Assembly: GCA_013397845.1 (NCBI GenBank)
Contig: VZTG01006780.1
Span: 514,079 to 578,078, forward strand
Length of the DNA stretch: 64,000 bases
From: Melanocharis versteri
Taxonomy: Eukaryota; Chordata; Aves; Passeriformes; Melanocharitidae
Direction: 5' to 3'
The notes below the pieces were generated by a model that worked only from the letters and a program-made list of their open reading frames with translations, did no database searches and had not been told where the DNA came from. The position numbers and the translations under genes were made by a program. Shown here piece by piece: positions 50,696 to 64,000 of this stretch (position 1 is the stretch's first letter; every line of letters starts with the position of its first letter).

Positions 50696-53624
50696 CTTCC
50701 TCAAACTCCTCACTATTATATTCCAAGTTGTGCCATATCTTTGTAGAAAGGTAATTACCTGTTATTTGTAGGATTGTGTTAACACTAGAGAAATGTACTA
50801 GCTCAGAGAATTCAGGATGTCAACATGACCTTCTTAGAGAATTACGTTAAATAAAATTCAATGTTTTCAATAAAGTGACCTTGCCCTCCTAACTCCTGTG
50901 ACAGTCACCCAGCAGAACTGGTCTTTTTAATGTCTTGTTCAAGATGTTGAAAAGAAAAATGGTTAATATACTTGATGCTTTGTACTGAAAAATAAGGGTT
51001 CAGGTCACAAAATACTTTGTATCTCTTCCATCTGCGCTGTAGAATTTTTTGTCCTTCTTCCCCCAGCTTGGCAGTCTGCTCTTAAAGGTGGTTATGGTGG
51101 GAAAAAAGAGAATGCAGTAGCTGAAGGGGGCTCACACAACTATGGGTGTCCAAGCCTCCATCCTGATCTTACCAGTTCTGGGACGGATCTTGGTTTTGTC
51201 TTGAAGATGTTGTGCCAGTTCTTGGGCACCCAGGAAATGATGCTGTCAGCAAAGCCCACCAGCTTTCTCTGGGTCAATTTCAAAACATACAGACCAGACC
51301 CAGAAAGGATTACACACTAAATGGTCTCTCTGTAATTACTTTTTACAGTGTTAAAAACCTATATCGCTATATTCCCATGGTTTCTGATTTTGGTTAACTG
51401 AGGCCCGCTCCTAGTCTTAGTTTAGTGATGCTGTTGGGCCATAGTGATGCATTCTTTTGCCCATTTTAATTCAGTTTGCATTGCTGTAGAATTATTGTAC
51501 TTGTATAATCAATTTTATGAACTAGGCTAAGTTGAACTTGTGTTACAGTGGCAAACAAAAACTTGGACCCAGCAGTGGTGACGTTCTCTCTGACAGCTCA
51601 CGCACCCTCTTACCCATTCATGGAAAGGTCACATTAACTTGTCAAAACAGCTTTCAGCTTCAGTTCCATTTGACTTTGTGTTCCTGGGCCCCAGCATGTG
51701 TACACAGCACAGCACTGCTCTCCGAGGCCTCCTTGCCCTGGGCTGTGATTTTGGGTGGAACAGTGTGTGCACTGGATGCACTGGTGCCAGTGTGCTGGAG
51801 CCTGGTCTGGACACTGACTGCTCTTTGACTCTGCTGTAGGCAGCTGGGCTCTGGGGATTGGAGATGTTTCTAAGGCTGTTATCCTTTGTAGCAGTGAATG
51901 TCTGGGTGCCTGCAACGCAATGGTTCCAGCCATAGACCCAGTGGATAGTGCACATCAGCTCCAAGCCCAGATACTTCGCTAAAGTACGGAAGTCTGGTGC
52001 TGGATGTGGCTGCCTGCATGTGGATCATACAGGGAAGGTTCTTAGGATGAGTTTCAGATGCTGCCTAATGCTGCCTGAGAAGTAATCAACCATGGAAGAG
52101 GTAGGGTTGCAGGTCTGGGAAAGGATCTCTCTCTCCTGCTGCATCCATAGCTGATAGCTAGGACGTACTGCAGCTTGGCTTTTTAGGGCTCTAGACTCCT
52201 AGAGAGCAATCCTAATGAGAGGCCCATCCTTTCAGTCTCTGATACGTAAAATACACTATAACCCAGATACTCAGGCATACCTGAAAACAACACTTGTATC
52301 TGTACTTGGGTATTTCCCGTGCTGTTTGGATCCTACAGTTTAAAGGAGCTTAATGTTTAACTGTGGGGTGGCATAAGTTCCAATGCTTCCCTGAAAATGT
52401 CCTAGCAGGATGGAGAACCCAGGCAACCTCTTCCCTGGGCACAGGCTTTACAGCCAGCACATGGCAGGGGTGAGCACTGAAACAGGCACCCTTCTCTCAT
52501 CATTCCTGCAGGGCAAATCCGTGTGTTTCTGTGGTTGGTCCTGATAGCTCAGAGGCCTAATAGTTCTTCTCTGGGAGTGCAGCACAAACCAACACACTGC
52601 ATCAGAAGCCCTCAGCCATGGCATTTATTCCTTGTAGCTGAAGGCCCACATTACCACAATGAAGTCAGCAGGAATTACTACTCACCAATGAGGAAACACA
52701 GGCAAAACCATCTAATTTGTGACACTCCCACCTAGCCATGTTATTTGGACAGGTCCATTTTCCATGCAACCCTTCTGCCTCAGCAGTGTTAAATTTTAAT
52801 AAGTGCTATTCATTGCCTCACTGAACCAATGTCTGGAACAGCCCATGGGTACTATTGCCACATGCACCTGCTATAATGAACACCAGAGCCTATTTCAGTG
52901 ACCTGAATCTTTTGAAAATTTAGTCCTTTATTTTTATCTTCTTAGAGGGAGCACAAGCTACAGTGTCCTACTTTTTCTCAACTGTGTCATCTGACTCATC
53001 AATCAAAATTGAGACTGAATCTTATTATCACCCACTGACTTTCAATCAACCTAACAAACCGATCAGAAGTACAAAAGAAAGGTTTTGTCACTCAGCCCCA
53101 TACCTTTGCAAATCTTGAGTCATGTGAGATATTATGAAGTTTATGAAAAATACAATTTCAGCAAGGCCAAATTCTACACTCTTCCTTGGAAAGGTACACT
53201 TGGATAGAAAGAGCATCACAGGACAAAAACTTCTATGAAGTAAGACAACTTTAATATGAGCTTTTTTACTATTGTGTTGCTTAATTTTAAGTATAATACA
53301 ATAGTAGTATTGTTTTATCCACTTCCATTAGAGTGCACTGTACACTCTTATAACATTTACCTGATATAGAAATAGAAAAGATATTTGGTCTACAGGCTGT
53401 TAAAGAAATGGCTTAAAAGGTAGGTCTGTCCAGAAGAACCTCTGTTAAAAGCTTGATAGTTTTTTCCCCTGTACTTTCAAAAATTCATGAAGCAATTTAA
53501 AAACAACACCTCACCATCACCCTCACCACCAAAATCTGTTTTTCTTGTTGTTACGGCAAACCAAGTGTCAGTGACCTGATCCTATTTTGTCTGACTCATA
53601 AGACATACATAGGAAAAAATTACA

Positions 53625-53625
53625 N
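53625..53625. other. Single ambiguous base (N)
   Basis: One N lies in otherwise ordinary non-coding sequence. It has no consequence for any annotated feature. Confidence 0.95.
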
Positions 53626-56600
53626 ATCTCTCTCCCAGAATCCAGCCTGCTATCCTTCCAAAAGTCTTCAGCCTGGCCAGGAATAAAGAATGAAAGACTG
53701 AAATATCCCAGTTTCCAGGGAGAAAAACCCACATTTCTCACTGTGTCACCATTTGTCTTCTGCTGTCTCACACCTGATTTTAAGACAGATCTACAAAAAA
53801 GTTGAAAAGATGTTAGGTTGGGACCTAACATTCACAGCCCTTTTGAACATTGCCAGCTGTGGATTTCCTTTTTATGCTGCATTGTGGTTGTCTCTACCTC
53901 CCTCACTCCTTTGTTTAAACTAGTCCTACCCGTGCCTCTTCTTGCTCCTAAAGTCCTCTTCTCCTACGCATCCCATAAGTGAATTTAGGACTATATTTTC
54001 ATAAACAGAAAAATGAAATAAAACTAACACTAAAGCTATCCTTTCAGGAATGAAGTCCTAAGCATTATCTCAGTGCAAACAACTAATGATCAAGTCTTAA
54101 ACCAGGCAGCAGAATTGACCATTAGCATAGGTTTTCCAATGAAACTGAATTGGTGTTAAATTAATTTTGGGACAGCTTAGTGTTAGGAACAATCTTCCTA
54201 ACAGGTTTTATGCTTTGGATGAACCTCTGTTTTCCAAGTCAACATCCACAAGGGAAACAATCACGAGAACTCAAGCGGAATATGCAGCAAGCAGCTAGAG
54301 GCTGAATGATCTCCTGTCTGAATTTCAGTAAGGGCAAGTCTCCCCTAGCCAAGATCAGTGAAGGGATCTTGTGGAGTTGCATCAAACTGTTTAAGGCAAC
54401 TAGAAGAGAAGCACTATTTGTCAGGTAAAAATAGTTACAGGAATCACACAATGGGTGAGGTTGTATGGGATTATATTGATGAAGAAAATGATGACGGTTA
54501 TTCCTGCTATCCCAAATCATAGCAAACTGGTCCAGGGTTGCAAAGAACCTCAATATTACTGAATATTTATATCCTTATGCTATTATCCAATCTATCCCCA
54601 CAAAATTTATCTAATATATTTTATTACTGTGCCATAATTACTGAACAACTTAATAATTTTGAGCACTGAAAAGAGAGAAAGTTTCAGTGCTTTTAATCTT
54701 CTGACAGCCTTTGAGGAAATTCTGGTTTTATATCTGAAAATGGAGCCATAGAAACAGAAGATCACTTTCTGAAAGCCAGTCACCATGAGATGGGGAGAGG
54801 CATTTAATAACACAGTCAGGAGTGCCAGCAAACCCCTACTGACATCATTAGGAGTTGACACGTACAGTTGATAGCAGTACTTTTTTGCAGGCTCATGGAG
54901 GATTTGCCTGCCTCCTGAACCTCTAATCCCCAGTGACTGAAGTCACTGCATGGAGGAGAAAACTATGGAATCAGTTGCTTGCTGCCAGCAAATAAGTCTG
55001 TCTGCAAAGCACAGGGAAAGCGTATTTTTCTACAGCATGTGGAAGGGATGTCTGACTTCCAAGCTGGCCTCTGCCAGAGAGTTTTGTTCTCTGGCAGGGT
55101 CTTACCTTGCTGCTTCTCTAGGCCACACTCTTTACCTGTCACTAACTCCTGCAGGATTTTCTGGATGTTTGTATGCATGCAGGCATGTCCGAAAGCCATC
55201 CGTGTCCCAACTGCTCTGGTCCCAGTCACCATCAGCCCTTTCTACTTGACACCCTACCCTGCTAATGATGCAGCAAACATTACCCCCACTAAAGAACAGC
55301 AGTTGTTTCCAGTTTAAATGGCAATGGATGAAGAATCCTGTTGGTGTGGAGTCCTTACCTTCCAGCATAGCACCTCAGGCAGAGCTGGCTTGAGTGACTT
55401 CCCGTGGTGTCCGGGCTGTGGTGGAAATGCTGGACATATGCCAGGGACACTGCAGCTGCTGGCTTGCTGCCTTCTCCCTCATGTGGCGTTATGTGGCTCA
55501 CGTATGGTTTTCCACAGGCAAAGAGGACAACAGACCTGAAGGACCATTGCACTCAAGAACCTGTAACAGCTCGGGAAAGCCAAGAATCTTGTGGTTAATT
55601 CCCTAAACGCCAATTCTGAAACTTGAAGATAGACACTCCAAAATTTTTAGCCACAGGCTTCTTTCTGCTTAGACATTCTCATTCATATTCTATGATAGAT
55701 AGACATTATTTTGGGAGAACAAAATGGGCTATTACCACAGGATCATATAAATCCTCCCTGTCTTCTGAGAAGTTCAGACTGAAAGACAATCTGGATGTAA
55801 CTATCCTAAAACATTAAATGTTTATGAAAAATATATATCACAGCATTTTACATACAATTGTGCAATATACTTTTGTGACTTTGGTCCCAAGGCACTTCTT
55901 TTATATATTAAATTGATGAAAAATGGTGTGATGCTTTGCAGCAAGAAAATATCTCTTCTCCAGCCCCCCAAATGAACTCCCTAAGACATATTTTTCTGCT
56001 TCATGTTAAAGCAGAAAACTGCATTTTCACCTCATCATTTTATATTGTAATGGTTCTGGTTATGAAAATAGAATAATCAAGAAAACTATTTTTAAAATAG
56101 CTTCACTAAACTATAGAGGAAATTATATTGTCTGCTGAGTTAGAATCTATAATTAGATTTGTCACTCCTTTCAGTGCATTTTAGAATTTTTGCAGACCAT
56201 AGTCCTTATGAAGTATATAGTTCCAGAGTACAGCCTTCCTCTTTTGAAAATTATGGCTCCGTGGCATGCTTTCAGGAGAGTATATCTTTATATCAGCTAT
56301 AAAAGATAATCTAATAGTTGATGCAGTCTCATTCCTGTGGCAGAATTTGTTTTCATTTGCTTTTCTCTATGTATTTTGTGTTGTAAGATTGTGAGGAAAA
56401 TTATCCATCTGTAGCTAAGGATAGTACAGAATTTTACGATAAATGTCCCTATTTTGTATTTTACAAGTGATGCTTGTGTATATGAAGTGCTATTTACTCT
56501 ACATAAAGAGCAGTGGAATTTCAGCAATTGTAATATTTTTTCTCATTCTGCAATCTTACTGTATATATAAAGAAAAAATTTATTAGTATGAAAGGTATTT

Positions 56601-59600
56601 ATATAGCTGTCTTTTTGCAGAAAATATGCCAACTGACCACCTCTTGTTGGGTTTTTTTATTGCCTGCAATAATGCCATCACTTATAAGGTTAGGTTTTTC
56701 ACTCGTCCACCCGTGGTGGCTGTTTCCAAATTGAGACTTGTTTTCTGAAAAGTATACTGAAGAGTAAAAAGTGACTCCTAAAGAAACTGTTGACACCACG
56801 TTTCTAGTTCATCTGGTTACCAAGATATTGCTATGCTTTGGTGTCTTCTGGGTACACCTGCAGTACGTAAGATATGTACGGGGTGGAGAGATGGAGAGAG
56901 GAGAGCGACACACGAGCAACCTGTGGTGTCCCCTGCCACCTCGCAGCTGTGCCGTGTGTCCCGGTGATGTGCACTCGTGCAGCAGCTGCTACAGTGCTGG
57001 CAAGCCTCCGTGGTCCTTTCCTCCTTGTCCTCCAGTCCACTCCTAACATTTGACCAGCTCGGATATGCCCCCCAAATCAGTCTCTGAGCAGTGACAGGGA
57101 GGGGAGGGAATGGGGAGTAAAGGTGCACAAGGCCAGATCATCAGCCAGCATTGAGAAGAGTAAACAAGACCAATGTAGGTGGTTTGTCACACCTGCAATT
57201 CTGATGTGGATGCCTCCATCCTTGAGAAGAGCAGAGCTGACCCTCTCCTCTGCCAGGTACACCTTGACCTCAGGTGTTCAGCCACTGCTGGATTTGTGTT
57301 TAAATCCATTGAAATGTAATGCAGTGGAAATATTTTCTCTTCGGGACCTCTGATTTTCAGAAGAAACAGTTCCCCTAGTTAGCCAGAAATGAACTGTAAA
57401 AATCACACCTCAGCCCACATGAATTCTGACTGTACTTGAAACTTTAACCTAATTAAACTGTTAACTTTAAAATCTGGCATAAAAAGAAAAAAAGGAACAA
57501 TCTTTACATTATGTAAGGTAGCATCTCCCATTTTGGCACCCTTTGTACCACACAACGTTGAGTTCAGATATTTCAAATCTAAAACTAGGACATATACATG
57601 GACTTTCACTAACTTGTCATGTGAGTAGAGCCATGATTTCCAGTGTGAGCAGCTCAGGTGACCCAGCCTGCCTGGCTCTCCTTGCTTACAGACCACGTGG
57701 CCGGTGAAACAATTCGATTTCTTTTATCAAAAACTCCTGACTCCAAAGATCTGTCACTGCAAACAGTCATGGGAGCAAATCATATGCCAGCCTAAAAAAT
57801 CAATATTGAAGAATAAATTGAACTATACTAGTGTGTCTGTCTGGTTATTTAAAAATAGATGAACAAAGAAAATGCAAAGCACATGAAGCTGTCAAGAAAA
57901 GTTTACAGAGATTACTCAAAGGCTGCAAAATTGCAAGGAAACTCACCTTCTGGAAACAGCCTGGCTCAGCACCCTCTGAAACCAGAGAAGTGCCTCGTTC
58001 CTATGACTTTGAAAGTCTTCTCAGACACATCACCTGTGTCTTCCCAAACACCAGCAGATAGTATCTAATTCCCTTTCTTGCTTATGTGCTCTTACTAAGG
58101 CCCATTAATAGTGCCCAAATAAGGCGAAGGGAAGGGTCTTGGACATGTACCAATTTAGCCTTCAGGCCATGAACTTTCAAGGAAATGGTGCGCAGCAAAT
58201 CCATCAACAAATAGTGAGCTGAGATTGCCCCAAGAGGCCTTATTAAAGTTGCAGGAGAATTACGAACACATTCGAAATGTTCTACTGAAAATTGCTATCA
58301 AACCTCTGAACTGTTATAAGCATCTCTTGGTGATACTCTTGAGGCTTCTTCTAACATTTTACAGAAGATGCAATTTTCCTTTAAATTCCACAGGGTGCTT
58401 CAAAAGCCTGCAAGTGTGATAGTTTTCTAATAAATATCATCGTATCAAACATTTCTTTTAAAACTCTCAAAAAAAAGTAATGAAAAGCAAAAAAGAAAAA
58501 ACACTTAGAAAACAAGGTTTTGACTATCAAGAAAAAATAGAAAGGAGACGGCTGAAAAATTTAGTATATGTGAATATAGTGAAACTCAAGGATTCATAAA
58601 GAAATTAATGACATTAATGAATTACTAGCAGGGATCTACAAATAATTACATATTAAAAGCTTCTAAAAGTGACTCAGTGCAATGCTAAGAAATATCATTA
58701 AGCCTGATGGTTTCAATTACCTCCCAAATTTTACTGATGAATACCTCTGTCATCTACCTGCCCCAGCAGCTCAGAAGGTCGGAATATTCCTTACATCCAG
58801 AACTACACCTATTTGCTTGTCATCCGGATTTGCCATCTGGAAGAGCATTGCAAGGATTGATTTGTGATTCTTGGTGATTAGTGATTCCCACTGAGCAGAA
58901 TGTAGGTAATTGTTAAGCTTGGGTGTGGAATTGGTGTAGTGATTTTTAGAGCACTTTTGTATCTGGCCTGGTAACCCCTTCAAATGCACTGTCAATAAAG
59001 TCTCCCTGTGACCGGCTCAACCCATAGGTTTCTGTTCTGCAGCATCAAGTCTAAAGAACCAAAACGCTGTGAGCATCTGTCCCTTTGTAGTCACTGAGCC
59101 TTATTCATGGTTCAGCATAGAGCCACGCTTCATTTCCAGTGAGAGGGCACCTTACTGTGTACACAATCTGAGGAAAAGTAGCTGTGATGAATAGTTAAGC
59201 CTCACTTATGTTCTGTATCCTGATATTCTGCTCCCTTAGAGAAATTCTTCGTTTGGAAGGAAGCTGGGGCTTTGAAACTCTTTCTGTCTGAGAAAAATCT
59301 CCCTTTGTTCATGGGAATGCCGATGAGTGTGAATGGCTCCAAGGAATAACAACACTCACTGAAAAATTGGTATTTGGGACTTGTCTAATACCTGACACTT
59401 TAGTTGGACAAACATCTTCCGACATCTGGATCCATAGGAATAAACCTTTCTGGGTGCCATCTCAGAGTCAGCAGGTTTTCTCTAGAAATTAACTTTAAAA
59501 TGCTTATAATTTTTCGAAAGTTATCTATGAATTATTCCTAGAATTATTCTGTGCAGCTGCTCCATTTCTCATTTTTGGGGTTGTCCTCACTGGGCAGAGG

Positions 59601-59921
59601 GAACCTGTGAGCCCCAACTTGATCAGTTTTTCCTCAGAACCTGGCCAGGGGATTCATCATGGGAAGGGCTGATCTCATACCAGTTCCCTAAATGTTGTGC
59701 TTGAGTCAGCTCCTGGCTCAGTGGTTATCAGAAGCCTGAAGAGATTTTCCTGAAGAAGCGGAAATAAATTAGGTATGTTAGCTTGTTTTACAAGAAGTCC
59801 ACCCTGCTTTTAATGAACTAATTACCCTCCAGTCCTATTGCTGGTTATGCTTTCCTAATGCATTGTGAAATCCACTGAATCTGGAGGCAGAGCGATTATG
59901 ACACCTCAGGTTCATTTGTGA

Positions 59922-59944
59922 TTACACAGTTTGTCACTGTGTAA
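59922..59944. repeat. 9-bp perfect inverted repeat
   Basis: TTACACAGT and ACTGTGTAA flank a 5-nt loop in the 5' flank of KCNK1. It lies within a segment rich in TAAT motifs. Confidence 0.8.
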
Positions 59945-60979
59945 GCAGGGAGTGTCCTCACCGCTCACATTGCATCAGAGAAACTCAGAGCATCTTATGA
60001 ACACTCAGAACAGTTGGAAGAATATATCGATTATTAATAAGATACATTCTTATATTTGAACATTATATGCTGTCTTTTCTTCTCAGAATGTTTTCCAGTA
60101 TAGAAATACTTTAACAGCTTCATTCTGTGTGGCACTATATACAGTCTATGAGCAGTCTAATAGGGTTTAGAGTAGGAAGCAAAACTGTGGTTGCTAGAAA
60201 AAATGACAGAAACCACTCTGGGATGCAAAAGGTAAATACTCAGAATTTGGCTAGAATATGGAAGCAAAAATCGGCATGCTCTTGGAAATTAAATAATGTC
60301 ATTTTTAATGACTGCAGTGTCAAGGGTTCTCTCTTACAACTGTTTAAACACGATTCCTATTAGCACCAGTCTGGATTTTATGTTAACACAAGGTCAGAGA
60401 TGAGTCATACCCAGTGCAGTAACAGCAGATCACTGAACCACACCTGGGTGAGTGTCCTCTACACTCGCTGGGCATTAATGGTGTGTGACCGCTCTGCTTA
60501 AGGTGGCACAACAGCAGCACTCAGCAGGGACGGGATGGATTTTCTCTCTGTCCACAGCAGAGAGCATGCACTCCCATCCTGGGTCACACAAAGGATGGGC
60601 AAACGTGCAGAGGAAGGGCAAGGTTCAGGTAGGGACAGGAAGCCACATCACTCTATTCATTCTTGGGCTCTGTGCAAAAGATTAGGGCTTTGGATATGGG
60701 AAAATAGCTGATGCAGGGGTTTGGCACACGTGTGAGAGAAGGCAGCCGTCCTGGCACCCTGCAAATGCCAGAAATGTTGGTGCTGAGGCAGGGTCTATTT
60801 GGTACCTGTGTGAGGTAGATGTGCCAAAGAACCTGCTGGTTAATGGTAGGATGACTGAGGCACAAGGAGGCTGAGTATTTTTGAGTAGTTGTGCCACTAG
60901 CTGGTAAGAGAGAGGATATTTTACAGGCAGAGAACTGAGACAGTGATGAGGTGACTAATTTAAACCCAAACATGTGAGA

Positions 60980-61200
60980 CAGCTAAGAAATTAACTAACA
61001 TCTGCGTATTCCCTGCCCAGGTTTTTAAAGCAGACAGCGTTTCGTGCTCCGCTTTTTATCTCTGCCTCTGTGAGAGGCTGTCCCTGTCGAACAGCGTGCA
61101 CTGCTTTGCATGCTAAAAAAATACTGTGCATGATGAAAGGCTCAAAGCCAATAGCTGTATGAGCCTTAATTAAAAATGCAATTAAAACCCTAGAATGAGT
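60980..61200. promoter_or_regulatory. Candidate conserved non-coding element upstream of KCNK1
   Basis: A short segment has several homeodomain-type cores (TTAATTAA, CAATTAAAA) and a TTTGCATGC octamer-like site, with no transposon signature. Function is only an inference from motif clustering. Confidence 0.2.
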
Positions 61201-63783
61201 TACTGTTAGCCAAAGGGGCTAGGAGAAACCAGAAGGTAGGTCTGCATGGGTTTTTTCCCCCTAACATATTGGAGTGGGAATGGAGCTAGAGAGATAACAC
61301 AGCAATTAAAAATGAGAAATGGATGAAATTAATGATGAAAATAGCTAGGAGAGGCTGAACTTTTTAATTTTTTTTGTTAATCTGTCTATAGTATATTAAA
61401 TAAAGAAAAAAGTTTGAATAATCAAGAAGTTAGAATGATGCTGTAAAATTAATTGCCAATTAAGAACACAGAAAAAGTAAATGGAAAACATAAAATATAT
61501 GATGAAATGTCTCCAGTAATACATATCTCTTAGGAGCTTGAGGAATTGTGGTGTGTGTGAATGGATTTGATGGGGTGCTGTCGGGAGTTTGCTCTATCTG
61601 AGTTTATGTACCTAATGGCAGTTCTAAGTTACGAGACTCACCTCTCTGTAGTCATGGTGAGGGAGTCACTTCCAACACCACAACACTCCATGGAGAGACC
61701 AGAACAAATAAAGTGTTTTCCATCAGGGATAGATATGATGAAACCTGATGATGATAATGCTACTGCTTCACTCAGCTTATTACAGTGTCCTTATTACCAG
61801 GACTTTTGAGCCTTACTGATATTGAGTTCACACTGGCTCTGTATTCCCTTAACTCCATCAGCTTCCAAAGGAAAAAATGAAGGAAACTCTTGAGACAGAA
61901 ATGAGGCATCTTCAAAGGGCAAAGCTGCCACTTCAGTTACTTTTACCAGCACTAAGCTCAGAAGGGTAAACTTCAAAGGGAGTGAAGCCTCTTTTCTTCA
62001 GCAGCTGGATGAAGCAAACATGACAAATACCAGCACAGACAGAGTTTTTCTGACTCCAGAGCTAAGAAAACATCTTTCATGCAGCTAAAGACTTGGAAAT
62101 CAAAATCAATTCCCTCTCAATTTCATCCTTGTGCTTTAATCCTTTAATCAGAAATGGTCCCTGGCAAGAATCTTTGTTAACAAGAACCAGCAGCGAACTG
62201 TAGAGTTGGTATACCTCAAAAAACTCCTGAAATAGCCAGCGGCCGGACAAGACAGGAAGATATCCAGAAATCAGTGGTTCATCTTTCCATTGTGCACCAG
62301 CCTTGCCTTCTGCTGAAGATTTATGCATCCTTGATCATTTGCATCTGCTGCCTGGGCTCTGAAAGCAGTGTGGAGTGACTGTGCACAGGGTAGTCTGGAG
62401 GGAACATTCCAGTTGTCACATGAGGAAAGTGCTGGTGTGCTGGTGTGAAAAGAGGGAAAAGAGCTCTGACAAGCAGACCATGTATGAATTATTAAAATGC
62501 TACCTACCCCAGCTGCTGGAGTCCTGTATCCAGCATTAGTGCACCATGTGCTACGAACGGGTGGCACCAGGGAGTTCAAGAAAGCAAGGGAAAAACTATT
62601 TTGCATATAGTGTTTTTCTTCCTATAGGCTGCTAATTAAAAACAGACATACCAAAAAAAACCCCAATCCCACAAAACAAAGTATTTTCTCTGCTGCCCTT
62701 CCCCTCCTGAGCAGTCTGACTGGGACAGAGCCGTCTGCATGCTGCCATTCCCAGCAGGATATTTTGTCCACCTTTCCAGCTCTGCATAAGCATTCCAGAG
62801 AGGACAGAGGGATGGCAGCACACAGGCAGCATGTTTCTCTCACCATTTTGGGCTGGAATAAGGGTAGAAGTCTCAGACTCCCAATTCAGTCTGGAAACAG
62901 GCTTAGAACCTCATCATGCTCCATCTCAGAGACCAGCAAAAGCCATCAGTGGATAAGACGTGACAGAAAACCCCAAGCCACTAAATGGACAACTAATCTA
63001 TTTTAACTTGTGCTTCCAGGCCTTGCTCTCACTGGCCTCCACCCTGCCCATCAAATCAGCTGGAATAAGGCTGGGTTCATCAAATTCCAGTGGCTTCCCC
63101 TGGATGATTCCTCTTAATGCATGTGTACAGAGGAAGGCAGGAGAAGCTTGAGCGGCATTTTTAACAGCTTTAGACTGCGGCAGTCATCAATGGCACATTT
63201 TTTCCTTAGCCTGTTTGCAGTCTTGAACTCCAGTGCATCCCATTTGTTGTTTTACAGGCAGCATTTTGGTATTTAGTCAGAAGGGAAGACCTACTGCAGG
63301 CAAATGAAAGATGAGCAAAATATTTCCATCCAATTCTGCCATAAACACTGGCTGGTCACCCACGCATTTCTTGTTCAGAAACCCTGGTGATAAATTTGCA
63401 TGAAACTGTAAAAATGCACACTGAGAAAACAAGCAGTGCACAAATTGGGAAAATGAAGGACCACAGCAGAAAGATAAACTTGAATCTCTTGGTCAGTTTT
63501 GTTTTAATACCTTGTACTTCTTTAGATAGATCCACACAGTGTTTCATTAGCTCCTCTGACCTGGTCTCAGTGTGATTCCTTTGACTTTGCTTATTCTCTT
63601 CTGTCGGCAGAAGATATGGGAAAAAAAGACGTAGTTTCTACCTCCACTGGGTGTGCAATGCATCACTGTCTGCCCTAATGAGGATGCTGTTCCTGGATGT
63701 GCTCCCTCTTCCATGTCCTCCGTGTTCAGACTCCTTTTAATGATCATCTGCAACAACTTCTGAGATTGAAATGAATTCCCAGC

Positions 63784-63822
63784 TTAACTTTCCTTACTTT
63801 CCTTAACTTTCCTTAACTTTCC
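63784..63822. repeat. 10-bp tandem repeat (TTAACTTTCC)
   Basis: Four consecutive units of TTAACTTTCC, the second lacking one A. Non-coding. Confidence 0.88.
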
Positions 63823-64000
63823 AGCTTAATTTGTTTGTCACTTTTGAGAGAGTTTTATGAAAAAGTACAGCTAACTAACATTCCTTGGCATGTTCCCCTG
63901 TGGTTTTCTGAGAGATGTTAGAGTGGATATACTCCTGCAGTGTTACACAGGAGGTCAAATACATCCCCGAGACTTCTACTTTCTGTAAGTAAAAATCATC

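Larger units (their letters stand above)
46081..64000. other. Intergenic region 5' of KCNK1
   Basis: This is about 18 kb of AT-rich non-coding sequence. Apart from simple repeats, one N and a candidate regulatory block, I recognise no gene, retroposed copy or CR1 element in 46100-50600, 50700-56800, 57100-59750 or 61250-63780. MAP3K21 is the mammalian neighbour on this side, but none of its kinase or SH3 motifs appear. A somewhat GC-richer patch at 56870-57060 has no supported exon. Confidence 0.7.

Noticed and set aside
56870..57060. GC-richer patch upstream that could be an exon
   Set aside because: All frames give unrecognised sequence with no convincing splice-site pair or conserved motif.
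1..64000. Search for CRISPR arrays, phage or operon-like systems, tRNA/rRNA genes
   Set aside because: The window is bird nuclear DNA with one large spliced gene. No spaced repeat arrays, cloverleaf structures or dense gene clusters are visible.

Overview
This window is vertebrate nuclear DNA, almost certainly from a bird. It is AT-rich and mostly non-coding, with exons separated by large introns. It carries CR1 LINE fragments, including a copy with the avian-type CR1 3' end. It also carries a solo endogenous-retrovirus LTR of a kind I recall from neognath birds. There are no operons, bacterial-type genes, CRISPR arrays or tRNA/rRNA genes.

I can support one protein-coding gene: KCNK1, encoding the two-pore-domain potassium channel TWIK-1, on the minus strand. 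Exon 1 (45245-45570, up to an assembly gap) sits in a CpG island. Exon 2 is 17899-18294 and exon 3 is 14755-15014. Intron 1 is about 26.9 kb and intron 2 is 2,884 bp. Spliced, and allowing for the residues lost in the gap, the protein is 336 residues, the same length as the human protein. The 3' UTR probably runs to about 12425, where an AATAAA signal is followed by GT-rich sequence. The last codons of exon 1, including part of the first selectivity filter, and the exon 1 splice donor are hidden by the 18-N gap at 45227-45244, whose stated length does not fit the reading frame.

Layout by region: 1-12424 is sequence 3' of KCNK1, with simple repeats and one candidate conserved non-coding block. 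12425-18294 holds the 3' UTR, exon 3, intron 2 and exon 2. 18295-45226 is intron 1, which holds an ancient opposed CR1 pair (about 20155-21075), two younger CR1 fragments (about 26322-26648 and 36905-37315), a short CR1 tail (about 35961-36025) and the solo LTR (30551-31130). 45180-46080 is the CpG-island promoter and exon 1. 46081-64000 is 5' intergenic sequence without a recognisable exon.

I found no previously undescribed multi-gene system. The points most worth checking are the unresolved exon 1 end, the Ile293-Met294 pair where human TWIK-1 has a di-isoleucine trafficking signal, two Pumilio-type motifs in the 3' UTR, an 8-bp repeat just upstream of the start codon, a 35-bp sequence duplicated 1.23 kb apart in intron 1, and a few AT/homeodomain-motif-rich blocks that may be enhancers.
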